This document shows, in pieces, positions 26,540 to 35,143 of a stretch of 64,000 nt of DNA (positions are counted from its first letter, which is position 1; every line of letters begins with the position of its first letter). A program made the translations under genes and the position numbers. The notes beneath the pieces were generated by a model, which was given only the letters and a program-made list of their open reading frames with translations, was not told the origin of the DNA and did no database searches. The DNA comes from Kribbibacterium absianum (lineage in GTDB: Bacteria > Actinomycetota > Coriobacteriia > Coriobacteriales > Atopobiaceae): the NCBI RefSeq assembly GCF_030067705.1, contig NZ_JASJEX010000001.1:496001-560000 (forward strand), in the 5' to 3' direction.

Positions 26540-27493
26540 TTGGAGCCGTCCCGCGTGCGCCTGACCGTCCCAGACTCGGTGGACATGACCCTGCTTCTCG
26601 GCCCCGCCGACTCGCTGCTCCGTCGCCTCGAGGAAGCGACCACCGCCGCCGTGACGGTGCGCGGGAACGCCGTGGGCCTCACGGGCGAGCCGGCCGAGGT
26701 CAACCGCATGGTGGGCGTGTTCTCGCGCATGATCGAGGACGTGACCCGCGGGAACCCGCCCACGACGGCCGACGTGGAGCTCCTGCTCGAGCAGTCGGCC
26801 CTGGGCGACGTGCCGCCGTCCTCGCTCGCGGACGACGTCCTTCTCACCTACCGCGGCCGTGCGATCCGACCGAAGACCGCAGGTCAGGCTGCGTACATCC
26901 ACGCGATCCGCGCCCACACCGTCACGTTCGCCATCGGCCCTGCGGGCACGGGCAAGACGTACCTGGCCATGGCCATGGCCGTTGCGGCCCTGAAGCGTCG
27001 GGACGTGGGTCGCATCGTGCTGGCGCGGCCGGTGGTCGAGGCGGGCGAGTCGCTCGGCTATCTGCCGGGCACCCTCGAGGAGAAGCTCGACCCCTACGTG
27101 CGGCCGCTCTACGACGCGCTCTTCGACATGACGGACATGGAGAAGGGCAACGCGCTCATCGAGCAGGGCGTCATCGAGATCGCGCCGCTCGCCTTCATGC
27201 GCGGGCGCACGTTCAACGACGCGTTCGTGATCCTGGACGAGGCCCAGAACACGACGCCGGAGCAGATGAAGATGTTCCTCACACGCCTCGGTTTCGGTTC
27301 CACCTTCGTGGTCACGGGCGACCTCACGCAGCACGACCTGGGCGGCCGCAACGGCCTGGCGCAAGCACGCGAGGTGCTCGGCGGCATCGACGACATCGCG
27401 TTCTGCGACCTGTCCCGCGCCGATATCGTGCGCCACACGCTGGTGGGCAAGATCGTTGATGCTTACGAGAACTTCGCGCCCCAGGAGGTGTAG
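26540..27493 (+). CDS. phoH: PhoH-like ATPase
   Basis: This is 317 residues from TTG 26540, which has GAGGAGG at ideal spacing; an upstream ATG at 26501 would add 13 residues but has no ribosome site. Walker A GPAGTGKT is at ~133-140, then ARPVVEAGESLGYLPG, ILDEAQNTTPEQMKMFLTR and TGDLTQ. PhoH proteins are RNA-linked P-loop ATPases; pairing with ybeY is conserved and suggests a role in rRNA or ribosome quality control. Confidence 0.92.
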   Translation: MEPSRVRLTVPDSVDMTLLLGPADSLLRRLEEATTAAVTVRGNAVGLTGEPAEVNRMVGVFSRMIEDVTRGNPPTTADVELLLEQSALGDVPPSSLADDVLLTYRGRAIRPKTAGQAAYIHAIRAHTVTFAIGPAGTGKTYLAMAMAVAALKRRDVGRIVLARPVVEAGESLGYLPGTLEEKLDPYVRPLYDALFDMTDMEKGNALIEQGVIEIAPLAFMRGRTFNDAFVILDEAQNTTPEQMKMFLTRLGFGSTFVVTGDLTQHDLGGRNGLAQAREVLGGIDDIAFCDLSRADIVRHTLVGKIVDAYENFAPQEV

Positions 27494-27495
27494 CG

Positions 27496-28035
27496 GTGCC
27501 GGTGCTGGACGTTGACCTCATGGTCGCCGAGGACCTGACCGAGCCGTTCGCGCTCGACGCGGCCGAGCTTGAGCGGCTTGGGCTGCTGGTGCTGGGCCAC
27601 GAGGGCGTCGAGCGACCATGCTCGGTCTCCGTGAGCGTGGTGACGGACGATGCGATTGCCGAGATCAACGAGCAGTGGCGCGAGCAGGCACGGCCGACGG
27701 ACGTCGTGTCGCTGGAGTGCGAGCGGCCTGACGACCCGGACCTGGCGCCGGGCGAGCCCTGCGAGCTGGGGGACATCATCCTGGCGCCGGCGTACATCGC
27801 GGTCCAGGCCAAGCGTTTCGGCACGACGCCGGCCGACGAGACGCGCCTGCTCGCCATCCACGGCCTCCTGCACCTCTTGGGCTACGACCACATCGAGGAG
27901 GCGGACGCCGTGGTCATGGAGTCGCTGGAGGACGCCCTTTTGGCCGAGGCGACGGCCGGGCGTCTGGACGCCGTGGCAACGACGCGCCACGAGGAGCTGC
28001 AGATGCAGGCGGGCGAGGGGAGCGACGGCGCATGA
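27496..28035 (+). CDS. ybeY: Endoribonuclease YbeY
   Basis: This is 179 residues from GTG 27496. The zinc site HGLLHLLGYDH at ~122-132 is diagnostic, and RPTDVVSLE is the preceding conserved block. YbeY acts in 16S rRNA 3' maturation and 70S quality control. It follows phoH by two bases and overlaps dgkA by four. The C-terminal ~30 residues after the zinc site are longer than in short YbeY proteins. Confidence 0.93.
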   Translation: MPVLDVDLMVAEDLTEPFALDAAELERLGLLVLGHEGVERPCSVSVSVVTDDAIAEINEQWREQARPTDVVSLECERPDDPDLAPGEPCELGDIILAPAYIAVQAKRFGTTPADETRLLAIHGLLHLLGYDHIEEADAVVMESLEDALLAEATAGRLDAVATTRHEELQMQAGEGSDGA

Positions 28036-28415
28036 TTCCCGGCTCCGACCGCAACCACCCCACGCTGATCAAGAGCTTCCTGTTCGCGATGCAGGGCTTC
28101 GCGTTCGCGTTCCGCACCGAGCGCAACATCAAGATCATGCTGGGCGGCATGGTCTTCGCCGTGGTCATGGGGCTCGTGTGCCAGTGCAACGCGGCAGAGT
28201 GGGGCGTGGTGCTCCTCGGCTGCGGCGCCGTGCTCTCGGCGGAGCTGATGAACACGTCGATCGAGACCGTCGTGGACCTCGTGTCGCCGGAGTACCACGA
28301 GCTTGCCGGCCGGGCGAAGGACATCGCCGCGGCCGCAGTCTACACGCTGTGCGTCCTGGTGGGCATTATGGGCGTGGTGGTGTTCGCGGGGGCCGCCCTG
28401 CGCGCCTACGCCTAG
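28032..28415 (+). CDS. dgkA: Diacylglycerol/undecaprenol kinase
   Basis: This is 127 residues with three membrane helices. ELMNTSIETVVD near 77-88 holds the catalytic Glu and Asn of the DgkA family, and KDIAAAAVY is the second conserved block. In Gram-positive bacteria this family phosphorylates undecaprenol for cell-wall lipid carrier recycling. The start is in an ATGA overlap with ybeY. Convergent with the SPFH gene. Confidence 0.9.
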   Translation: MIPGSDRNHPTLIKSFLFAMQGFAFAFRTERNIKIMLGGMVFAVVMGLVCQCNAAEWGVVLLGCGAVLSAELMNTSIETVVDLVSPEYHELAGRAKDIAAAAVYTLCVLVGIMGVVVFAGAALRAYA

Positions 28416-28421
28416 TCGGGA

Positions 28422-28452
28422 TGAGACAAAGCAAAGAGACAGAACTGTCTCA
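28422..28452 (+). repeat. 31-nt family A element, copy 4
   Basis: TGAGAC...GTCTCA. The inner hairpin is GAGACAG/CTGTCTC, a double compensatory change from the consensus GAGACGA/TCGTCTC. Confidence 0.9.
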
Positions 28453-28460
28453 AAACGAGA

Positions 28461-28494
28461 CCGGGCCTGTCCGACGGCCGCCGAACAGGCCCGG
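28461..28494. terminator. Hairpin between convergent dgkA and SPFH genes
   Basis: CCGGGCCTGT (28461-28470) and ACAGGCCCGG (28485-28494) form a 10-bp stem. It sits exactly between two oppositely oriented family A elements. It lacks its own T run, but together they could stop both strands. Confidence 0.65.
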
Positions 28495-28525
28495 TGAGAC
28501 GATCTCGTCTCTTTGATCTGTCTCA
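28495..28525 (-). repeat. 31-nt family A element, copy 5
   Basis: Inverted copy with the exact consensus. Its first three bases (minus strand) are the TGA stop of the SPFH gene. Confidence 0.9.
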
Positions 28526-29446
28526 CTCGCTGGGCTGGTCCGCCTTGTGGGCGCACAGCATCTGCTCGAACATCGACGTGCTCTCGCGGAAATCGGCCGG
28601 AAGGACCACGGTGGACGACTTCCCGCTCTTGGAGAAGCTCTCCATCATGTCGGTCCACTGGGTGTAGAGGAACAGCTCGTTGGCCTCGGCCGTCGTCACG
28701 CCGGCCTCCTTGATCGTCGCCAGCGAGTCCTTGATGCCCTCGGCGATGGCCTTGCGCTGCTCGGCGATGCCGCGACCGGCCTGGCGCATGGCGTCGGCCT
28801 TGGCCTCGGCCTCGGTGACGGTGCGGATCCGCTCGGCGTCGGCCAGCGACTGCGCCGCCACCTTCTTGCGCTCGGCAGCGTTGATGTCGTTCATGGCCGC
28901 CTCGACGTCCTTGGGCAGCCCGATGGACTGGATCAGCGTGCCGACCACTTCGAAGCCGTAGCGGATCATGTGGTCGGAGACCTTCTTGCGGACGTCATCG
29001 GCGATGGCGTCCTTCTCATCAAAGACGGAGTCCAGGTCGAACTGCGGGATCGTGGAGCGCAACGCGTCCACGATGTAGGACTGCATCTGCTCCTCGGGGT
29101 TGGTGAGGGAATAGTAGCTGCGGTAGACGCCGGAGTCCTGCACCGTGGCGCCCTGCTCCTCCGAGACCTTGTACTGCACCGCGACCTCGACCTTGATGGT
29201 CACGTTGTCGCGGGTCTTGGCGGAGAGCGTGAACACGTCCTGCTGGATGCGGAGGTCCACTATCTTCGCGATGGTCTCGATCATGGGGATCTTCACGTGG
29301 AAGCCGGGGCCCTCCATGCGCGCGAACTTGCCGAAGCGCTCGATGATCGCCACGGACTGCTGGCTCACCGTGTAGGCGCCGGTGATGATCACGACGAGGA
29401 CCACAAGGACGACCAAAACCCAGCTCAGAGTACTGATGATTGCCAT
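28523..29446 (-). CDS. SPFH/band-7 (stomatin-like) membrane protein
   Basis: This is 307 residues. One N-terminal membrane helix (~4-24), then the band-7 domain (QQSVAIIERFGKF, KIPMIETIAKIVDLRIQQ, TKDNVTIKVEVAVQY-like segment) and a helical Ala/Glu-rich region (~185-260). Stomatin-like proteins form membrane microdomain scaffolds; usually a nodulation-efficiency-D partner is adjacent, but none is seen here. ATG 29446 has GGAAGG upstream. The stop codon comes from the family A element, so the C-terminus may have been altered by it. Confidence 0.88.
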   Translation of the reverse strand: MAIISTLSWVLVVLVVLVVIITGAYTVSQQSVAIIERFGKFARMEGPGFHVKIPMIETIAKIVDLRIQQDVFTLSAKTRDNVTIKVEVAVQYKVSEEQGATVQDSGVYRSYYSLTNPEEQMQSYIVDALRSTIPQFDLDSVFDEKDAIADDVRKKVSDHMIRYGFEVVGTLIQSIGLPKDVEAAMNDINAAERKKVAAQSLADAERIRTVTEAEAKADAMRQAGRGIAEQRKAIAEGIKDSLATIKEAGVTTAEANELFLYTQWTDMMESFSKSGKSSTVVLPADFRESTSMFEQMLCAHKADQPSE

Positions 29447-29701
29447 ATCCGCCTTCCTGGAGAGTCGCTCATAGCTGCATGATTGATGTTACAGCATCCG
29501 GGCGCCCTTCATGGGCGGCCCACCGCGCGTGCCGCGAAAGGCCGGCAGGTCGCGGAGACCAGCAGGCCGCCCTGTTCCCAGTGTGTTAACGGGAGTGCAT
29601 CAACATGCCAGGTTTATGCAGCACGGTTAGTATTCTCTGCACGCCAGCGTCACGCCGAGAAGGATCGCTCGGCACACCGACACGCACAAGAGGAGGCCGC
29701 C
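29447..29701. other. Divergent intergenic region
   Basis: About 255 bases between the SPFH gene (-) and a small + strand gene. It must hold promoters for both. TAGTAT at about 29630 is a -10 candidate for the + strand; no clear -35 box. No RNA gene recognised. Confidence 0.4.
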
Positions 29702-29887
29702 ATGACGATGAACGCATCGAACCACGCAACCGAGCTCCGCGGCCTCCGACGCCAGCTCTCGACGCTGAGCCAGCAGGCCAACGACTGGCGCGCCCACAAC
29801 CAGGGCGCTGTCGGCGCGGATCCCTACGCGGACCAGATCAGCCGCCTGCGCGACCGCATCGCCCGCACGGAGGCGCGCGCGTTCTAG
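29702..29887 (+). CDS. Small helical protein, 61 residues, hypothetical
   Basis: ATG 29702 has AGGAGG at good spacing. The protein is short, hydrophilic and probably helical with heptad-like Leu/Ile (ELRGLRRQLSTLSQQ, ISRLRDRIARTEAR), so a small coiled coil. No family recognised. A family A element and a terminator follow at once. Confidence 0.6.
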   Translation: MTMNASNHATELRGLRRQLSTLSQQANDWRAHNQGAVGADPYADQISRLRDRIARTEARAF

Positions 29888-29907
29888 CAGCGCCGACGTC
29901 CCCGATG

Positions 29908-29938
29908 TGGGACAGATCAAAGAGACGAGATCGTCTCA
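29908..29938 (+). repeat. 31-nt family A element, copy 6
   Basis: TGGGAC...GTCTCA with the consensus core. Its last three bases, read on the minus strand, are the TGA stop of the XRE gene. Confidence 0.9.
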
Positions 29939-30598
29939 TCCAGGAGAACCATCCTCAAAGGCCGTCCGGGAACCCAAGCCCGGGCGGCCTTTTCCCTCGG
30001 GACTCCCAGCTCCGTCGAAGAACGTCCAGTCACCAACCGTGAACTGTCCCAAGCGGTCGGGGCGCACCGGCTCTGCCAGCCGCCGGGTTTCCATCCACTC
30101 GTCGGTGACCTCCACCAGGAACTGTGCACCGCTCTGCTCCACCAGATAGAACTGCTTGTTCCGGTTGTCGATGGCCCGCGCGACCTCGAGGCTCCCACCC
30201 CAGAAAGACCACGGCGCAAGGACGGTCATGGCCGTGTCCAATAGGCTCTCCGCCTTGGGTAGCTTCTGCACCGAGGCCAGCGAGTGAATCTCCGCCCTCG
30301 GGAACCGCTCGGTCACGGCCTGTCGCTTCCTCTCCCAGCGATGCCTCCCGTCGTAGGCGGCGAGGTCGATTGGCGCTCGCGTCACAGACAGGTCCAGGGC
30401 GGTTCCGTCGTCCAGCAGCTCATCGAGGCTCATGTCGAGTAGCCCGGCCATCACCTTGAGGTTCTCGATGTCCGGAATGCCTTTGCCCGTCTCCCACTTG
30501 GTCACGGCCTGCCGGGACACGCCGAGCATCTGCGCCATCTGCGCCTGCGTCAGCCCCGCGTCCTTGCGTGCGGCTCGGATCTTCTCGCCCAAAGTCAT
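29936..30598 (-). CDS. XRE-family transcriptional regulator
   Basis: This is 220 residues. An N-terminal Cro/C1-type helix-turn-helix (~3-58: IRAARKDAGLTQAQMAQMLG, SRQAVTKWE, PDIENL) is followed by an unrecognised C-terminal part with a PH-like hydrophobic/aromatic pattern. It is divergent from the acetolactate decarboxylase gene, which may be its target. Its last ~25 codons run through the opposite-strand terminator of the small gene and end in a family A element, so the natural stop has probably been lost. Start ATG 30598 has GAAGGGGCGAG upstream. Confidence 0.82.
   Translation of the reverse strand: MTLGEKIRAARKDAGLTQAQMAQMLGVSRQAVTKWETGKGIPDIENLKVMAGLLDMSLDELLDDGTALDLSVTRAPIDLAAYDGRHRWERKRQAVTERFPRAEIHSLASVQKLPKAESLLDTAMTVLAPWSFWGGSLEVARAIDNRNKQFYLVEQSGAQFLVEVTDEWMETRRLAEPVRPDRLGQFTVGDWTFFDGAGSPEGKGRPGLGSRTAFEDGSPG
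29957..29993 (+). terminator. Terminator of the small gene, inside the XRE frame
   Basis: AAAGGCCGTCCGGG (29957-29970) pairs with CCCGGGCGGCCTTT, followed by a final T and C-rich sequence. On the other strand the same bases encode the XRE C-terminus. Confidence 0.75.
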
Positions 30599-30766
30599 GG
30601 CTCGCCCCTTCGTGTCCGCTGCCCAACTCCATAAAGCGGGACGAACCTCGCGCACGTCAAGCAACGCACCGTGGCATCGGCGGTTTTGCCAGCTTGTCGC
30701 TTTGTGTGGGCTTCGTGCCGCCGGGGCGCCCGGGCGTAGGCTTCCGTCCGGAAGAGAAAGGAAGCC

Positions 30767-31486
30767 GTGGACGACACCGCGTTCTACCAGGTCTCTACGC
30801 TCAACAGCTTGATGCTCGGGAACTTCGACGGCGTCGTCAGCGTCGAGGAGCTGCTCCGACATGCTAGCTGGGGCGTCGGCACGTTCGAGGGCCTCGACGG
30901 TGAGGCCGTCCTCTGTGACGGGCACGTCTACGACGGGCGCGCCGACGGCAGCTGCACCGAGCAGGACCCATCGGCGCTGCTCCCGTTCTGCGCTGCCGCA
31001 GACTTCACTGGCGAGGCGGAGCGCTTCTCCATCCACGACTGCTGCAGCCTTGCGGCGGTCGAAGAGGCCCTGGACGCCGCCCGGGACGATGGCAACGACA
31101 ATCTCTGGCACCTCGTGGCGCTGCACGGCCTCTTCCCGCAGGTTCGCTGGCGCAGCTGCCCCAAGCAGGAGAAGCCCTACCCCACGATGGAGGCGTGCGC
31201 CCGCGAGCAGCGGGAGTTCGAGGCCCACGCCCAGGCCGGCTGGGTCATCGGCGTGCGCGTCCCGCCGTACATGGCCGGCGTCAACATGCCTGGCTGGCAC
31301 CTGCACTTTCTCTCGGAGGACCGACGCCGGGGCGGCCACCTGCTGGACCTGGCGGTGCAGGTCGCCGCGGGGCGGCTGCAGAGCTACCACGAGTTCCAGC
31401 TGGTGGTGCCCGTCTCGCCCGAGTTCGGTTCCGAGGACCTGACGCAGGACCTGAGCGCGGCCACCCAGCGCGTGGAGGGGCAGTAG
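30767..31486 (+). CDS. budA: Alpha-acetolactate decarboxylase
   Basis: This is 239 residues from GTG 30767 (GAAAGGAA upstream). FYQVSTLNSLMLGNFDG, ELLRHASWGVGTFEGLDGE and VNMPGWHLHFLSEDRRRGGH match the family; the His pair of WHLHF and the His of GGH are the metal ligands. It converts 2-acetolactate to acetoin, diverting pyruvate to a neutral product. The acetolactate synthase is not adjacent. Divergent from an XRE regulator. Confidence 0.92.
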   Translation: MDDTAFYQVSTLNSLMLGNFDGVVSVEELLRHASWGVGTFEGLDGEAVLCDGHVYDGRADGSCTEQDPSALLPFCAAADFTGEAERFSIHDCCSLAAVEEALDAARDDGNDNLWHLVALHGLFPQVRWRSCPKQEKPYPTMEACAREQREFEAHAQAGWVIGVRVPPYMAGVNMPGWHLHFLSEDRRRGGHLLDLAVQVAAGRLQSYHEFQLVVPVSPEFGSEDLTQDLSAATQRVEGQ

Positions 31487-31560
31487 GGGGACGCCGCGTG
31501 GTGCCTCCGCCCACGGCTCCGCTCTTTGCATGGGCTTCGAGCGCGTCCTTCTCGGCTCGG

Positions 31561-31566
31561 TATACT
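31561..31566 (+). promoter_or_regulatory. -10 box for the VOC-protein gene
   Basis: TATACT, a near-consensus -10 box 38 bases before the start. The -35 region is poor. Confidence 0.5.
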
Positions 31567-31603
31567 GGATGAATCTGTGCCGACACCGCCCGGAAGGAGC
31601 CCC

Positions 31604-31975
31604 ATGGCTAACGACCCGCAGGAACTCTTTGGCCTCCGACTGGGCCATGTGGGCATCAACGCGTCGGATAATGACGAGGCCGTGGCCATCGCCGAGCGCT
31701 TCACCGACCTGCTCGGGCTGCCGGGGCGCGAGACCCCCATCAGCATCTTCCCGAACGAGCTGGTGGAGGTCATGCGCGAGGGCGGTCGCGGCGAGAAGGG
31801 CCACATCGGGCTGCACGTGGACGCGGACAAGATGGCCGACGCCGAGGCCTGGTTCGCCGAGCGCGGCTTCCCGGTGGAGGAGTCGTCGCGGCGCCTGATG
31901 CCGGACGGCACGACGCGCCTCGTGTACTTCCAGGAGCCCATCGGCGGCTTCGCGATCCATCTGACGCAGGAGTAG
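31604..31975 (+). CDS. VOC-superfamily (glyoxalase-like) protein
   Basis: This is 123 residues, one vicinal-oxygen-chelate domain. LRLGHVGIN and [11 protein letters not shown] place two candidate metal histidines; the C-terminal half ends GGFAIHL. The substrate is unknown. Related small proteins are annotated as lactoylglutathione lyase-like, but I cannot assign a reaction. Start ATG 31604 has GGAAGGAG. Confidence 0.7.
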   Translation: MANDPQELFGLRLGHVGINASDNDEAVAIAERFTDLLGLPGRETPISIFPNELVEVMREGGRGEKGHIGLHVDADKMADAEAWFAERGFPVEESSRRLMPDGTTRLVYFQEPIGGFAIHLTQE

Positions 31976-31985
31976 GAACCATCAC

Positions 31986-32016
31986 TGTGCAAAAAGGGAC
32001 TGTCCCTTTTTGCACA
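31986..32016. repeat. 31-nt family B palindrome, copy 1
   Basis: TGTGCA at one end and TGCACA at the other, central AAAAAGGGACTGTCCCTTTTT: a perfect 15-bp palindrome around one base. It overlaps the region just before the ribosome site of the ABC-F gene. Confidence 0.9.
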
Positions 32017-32033
32017 TCAAGGAGTACAGCGCT

Positions 32034-34067
32034 TTGATCCTTTTGCTTGACAAACTGTCCAAGTCCTTCGGCGGCCACGAGCTGTTCCGCGACGCGACGA
32101 TGCAGCTCAACGCCGGCGAGTCCTGGGCGCTCGTGGGGCCCAACGGCGCCGGCAAGACCACGATGCTCAAGTGCGTGATGGGCCTCGAGTCCCCGGACTC
32201 GGGCACCATCGCCACGGCCAAGGGCGCCACGATCGGCTACCTCGAGCAGGAGCACGAGCCCGCCGGAGACCGCTCGGCCATCGACGAGGTCATGGCAGCG
32301 GCCCACGAGATCCAGGAACTGGGCGAGCGCCTGACGGACCTCGAGCACGAGATGTCCACCGAGACCGACCCGGACAAGCTCGAGCGCGCGATGGAGCAGT
32401 ACAGCCGCGCCCGCGACCGCTTCGAGTCCGCCGGCGGCTACGAGCTCGAGAGCCGCGCCCGCCAGATCCTCGCGGGCCTCGGCTTCCCGGTGGAGGACTT
32501 CGACAAGCCCGCCTGCGAGTTCTCCGGCGGCTGGCAGATGCGCATCTCGCTCGCGAAGCTGCTCCTCCGGCACCCGGACATCCTGCTCCTCGACGAGCCC
32601 ACGAACCACCTGGACCTCGAGTCCGTGCAGTGGTTCGAGGGGTTCCTCTCCAGTTACGACGGCGTCGTCCTCATCGTGTCCCACGACCGATCGTTCATGG
32701 ACGCCTGCGTGGACCACGTGGCGGCGCTCGAGAACCGCGCGCTGCGCACCTACACCGGCAACTACAGCGACTACCTGCGCCAGCGCGAGGCCAACCTCGA
32801 GCAGCTCCGCGCCAAGCGTGCCGCGCAGGAGCGTGACATCGCGCACATGCAGGTCTTCGTCGACAAGTTCCGCTACAAGCCCACCAAGGCCAAGGCGGCC
32901 CAGGAGCGCATGGCGCGCATCGAGGAGATCAAAAAGGAGCTGGTCGTCCTTCCGGAGCAGACCAAGAAGGTGCACTTCCGCTTCCCGGAGCCGCCCCGCA
33001 CCGGCGACGAAGTGATCCACGTGGACCACGTGCGCAAGGCCTTCGATGACAACGTGGTCTACGAGGACGCGGACCTCAAGCTCTACCGCGGCGACCACGT
33101 GGTGCTCGTCGGCCCCAACGGCGCGGGCAAGTCCACGCTCATGAAGCTCATCTGCGGCAAGCTGGCGCCGGACGCGGGCTCCGTCAAGCTCGGCAAGGAC
33201 GTGGAGCTGGCCTACTACGCGCAGCACCAGCTGGACGAGCTCAACGCCGCGAACACGGTCATGAAGGAGATGGACGAGGCCGCCGTCGGCTGGACCACCT
33301 CCGAGGAGCGCAAGCTCTTGGGCGCGTTCCTGTTCCACGGCGACGACGTCGAGAAGCGCGTGCAGATGCTCTCGGGCGGTGAGAAGGCCCGTCTCGCGCT
33401 GGCCAAGATGCTCGTGGCGCCAGAGCCGCTCCTCTGCTTGGACGAGCCGGCGAACCACCTGGACATCGACTCGGTGGACGTGCTCGAGGAGGCCTTGAGG
33501 GAGTTCAAGGGCACCATCGTGCTGATCAGCCACGACGAGCACCTGGTCCGCGCCGTGGCCACCAAGGTGGTGGACGTCCGCGACGGGAACGTCACCGTGT
33601 ACGACGGCGATTACGACTACTTCCTGTTCAAGCGCGCCGAGCTGGCGGCCCGCGCGGCGGAGGAGGCGGCTGCCGGAGCGGACGCGTCGGCACCGCAGGC
33701 CGGGTCGCGCAACGTCGTCGCCATTGGCGAGAAGGCCCCCAGGGCCGAAAAGACCGGGGGAGCGAAGTCGACCGGGCGCAACGTCAAGACCAAGGAGCAG
33801 CGCCGTGCCGAGGCGGAGGCGAGGAACGCCCGCAACCGGCGCCTCGCCAAGGAGCGGAAGCGGCTGAAGGAGGTGGAGCGCGAGCTCGAGTGCGGCCAGG
33901 CCCGCTACGACGAGCTCATGGAGCTCATGGCATCGGAGGAGCTGTACGCCGACGCCGACAAGTTCGACGCCGCGATGAAGGAGTACAACCAGCTCAAGGG
34001 GGCGCTCCCCACGCTGGAGGAGGAGTGGCTGTCGCTCACTGAGACCCTGGAGGCCGACGATGCGTAG
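32034..34067 (+). CDS. ABC-F family ATPase (ribosome-associated)
   Basis: This is 677 residues from TTG 32034, which has AAGGAG nine bases upstream. Two nucleotide-binding domains: Walker A GPNGAGKT (~36) and GPNGAGKS (~360), signatures FSGGWQMR and LSGGEKAR, and an inter-domain linker rich in Lys/Arg (~255-310). No membrane helices. A C-terminal coiled coil (~570-677) follows a low-complexity Ala/Lys stretch. ABC-F proteins act on ribosomes (stall relief or antibiotic protection). The family B palindrome sits at its 5' end. Overlaps the next gene by eight bases. Confidence 0.9.
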   Translation: MILLLDKLSKSFGGHELFRDATMQLNAGESWALVGPNGAGKTTMLKCVMGLESPDSGTIATAKGATIGYLEQEHEPAGDRSAIDEVMAAAHEIQELGERLTDLEHEMSTETDPDKLERAMEQYSRARDRFESAGGYELESRARQILAGLGFPVEDFDKPACEFSGGWQMRISLAKLLLRHPDILLLDEPTNHLDLESVQWFEGFLSSYDGVVLIVSHDRSFMDACVDHVAALENRALRTYTGNYSDYLRQREANLEQLRAKRAAQERDIAHMQVFVDKFRYKPTKAKAAQERMARIEEIKKELVVLPEQTKKVHFRFPEPPRTGDEVIHVDHVRKAFDDNVVYEDADLKLYRGDHVVLVGPNGAGKSTLMKLICGKLAPDAGSVKLGKDVELAYYAQHQLDELNAANTVMKEMDEAAVGWTTSEERKLLGAFLFHGDDVEKRVQMLSGGEKARLALAKMLVAPEPLLCLDEPANHLDIDSVDVLEEALREFKGTIVLISHDEHLVRAVATKVVDVRDGNVTVYDGDYDYFLFKRAELAARAAEEAAAGADASAPQAGSRNVVAIGEKAPRAEKTGGAKSTGRNVKTKEQRRAEAEARNARNRRLAKERKRLKEVERELECGQARYDELMELMASEELYADADKFDAAMKEYNQLKGALPTLEEEWLSLTETLEADDA

Positions 34068-34353
34068 CCACGCCGGGTGGTCGCGGCTGCTCCAGGGGCT
34101 CGCCTATGTGTTCCGCGTGCTGGCCGTGCTCACGTCGTTGCTCGTGCTCGCGCTGTGCCTGGGATCGGCCGTGAGCCTCGGCGTGCTCGATTGGGTGGTC
34201 AAGCTGGACGCGACGATCCCGTCGGGTCTCTCGGGGGTCCTCGTGTACGCCACGCCGCTGGGTGGCGCGTTCCGCGGCGACTTCTTCATCGCGGCCCTCG
34301 TGCTCTTCGTCTGCGACTGGGCCTGCTGCCGCCTCAGCGCCGCGCTGCGATGA
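34060..34353 (+). CDS. Small membrane protein, hypothetical
   Basis: This is 97 residues with two or three hydrophobic segments (~12-45 and ~75-90). No family recognised. It overlaps the ABC-F gene by eight bases and so is translationally coupled. Its TGA stop is the first three bases of a family A element, so the natural C-terminus may have been different. Confidence 0.6.
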   Translation: MRSHAGWSRLLQGLAYVFRVLAVLTSLLVLALCLGSAVSLGVLDWVVKLDATIPSGLSGVLVYATPLGGAFRGDFFIAALVLFVCDWACCRLSAALR

Positions 34354-34381
34354 GACACTTTAGAGAGACAGGATCGTCTCA
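34351..34381 (+). repeat. 31-nt family A element, copy 7
   Basis: TGAGAC...GTCTCA with core AGAGAGACAGGATC. It provides the stop codon of the preceding gene. Confidence 0.88.
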
Positions 34382-34391
34382 CTCGCGCGGA

Positions 34392-34422
34392 TGAGACACT
34401 TCTGTCTCTTTGGACTGTTCGG
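34392..34422 (-). repeat. 31-nt family A element, copy 8 (degenerate)
   Basis: Inverted copy 10 bases after copy 7. The hairpin half (GAGACA/TGTCTC on the minus strand) is intact, while the outer TGAGAC arm has decayed to CCGAAC. Confidence 0.75.
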
Positions 34423-34438
34423 ACCTGAGAGGAGCCCC

Positions 34439-35140
34439 GTGAGCCTCACGCCCACGTACTTCGTCAACATCGCCGTGTCCGTGGCCGTGGTCATGTGGGC
34501 CGCGACGCTCCATGAGGTCGCCCACGGCTACGTCGCGTACCGGTGCGGCGACCCCACGGCCAAGAACGCGGGGCGCCTGACCCTCAACCCGCTCAAGCAC
34601 CTCGACCTCTTCGGCTCGGTGATACTCCCGCTCGTGATGGCGCTGCTCGGCGGCCCGGTCTTCGGCTACGCGAAGCCGGTGCCGTACAACCCCAACAACC
34701 TCAGGCACCGTCGGCGCGACGAGGTGCTCGTCGCGATGGCCGGCCCGGCGTCGAACCTCCTGCAGGCGCTCCTCGGGATGGTCGTCTGGCGCATCTGGCT
34801 CCAGGCGGACCCGGCGTTCCTGCTCGCCAGCTCGGGGGCCGGCTACTGGGTCTGCGACGTCCTCACCCTCTACGTGTGGGTCAACCTGATCCTCTGCTTC
34901 TTCAACCTGATCCCGCTGCCGCCGCTCGACGGCAGCCACCTCATCGCGTTCTTCCTGCATGGCCGTGCCCTCGACGGCTACTACAAACTGTCCCAGTACT
35001 CGATGCCGCTCCTCATCGTCCTGCTCTACCTGCTCCCGGACTTCCTGCACGTCGACCCGCTCGGCGTCTACTTCAACGCGACGGCCGGCAGCCTCTACGA
35101 CCTGATGATGTACACCAACCTCCCGTGGGGGCTGAGCTGA
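34439..35140 (+). CDS. Site-2 protease family (M50) membrane metalloprotease
   Basis: This is 233 residues from GTG 34439 (GAGAGGAG upstream); an earlier ATG at 34391 lies in the repeat and is rejected. Multiple membrane helices. The zinc motif HEVAH is at 25-29, GPASNLLQALLG at ~105 and the second ligand in NLIPLPPLDGSHL at ~155-167. The compact form without PDZ domain resembles the short S2P group often found ahead of scpA/scpB. Substrates unknown. Confidence 0.88.
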   Translation: MSLTPTYFVNIAVSVAVVMWAATLHEVAHGYVAYRCGDPTAKNAGRLTLNPLKHLDLFGSVILPLVMALLGGPVFGYAKPVPYNPNNLRHRRRDEVLVAMAGPASNLLQALLGMVVWRIWLQADPAFLLASSGAGYWVCDVLTLYVWVNLILCFFNLIPLPPLDGSHLIAFFLHGRALDGYYKLSQYSMPLLIVLLYLLPDFLHVDPLGVYFNATAGSLYDLMMYTNLPWGLS

Positions 35141-35143
35141 GCC

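Noticed and set aside
32010-32033. Upstream TTG start for the ABC-F gene
   Set aside because: That start lies inside the family B palindrome; the TTG at 32034 has AAGGAG at good spacing.
34391-34438. ATG 34391 as start of the site-2 protease
   Set aside because: It lies in the degenerate family A element and has no ribosome site; GTG 34439 has GAGAGGAG.
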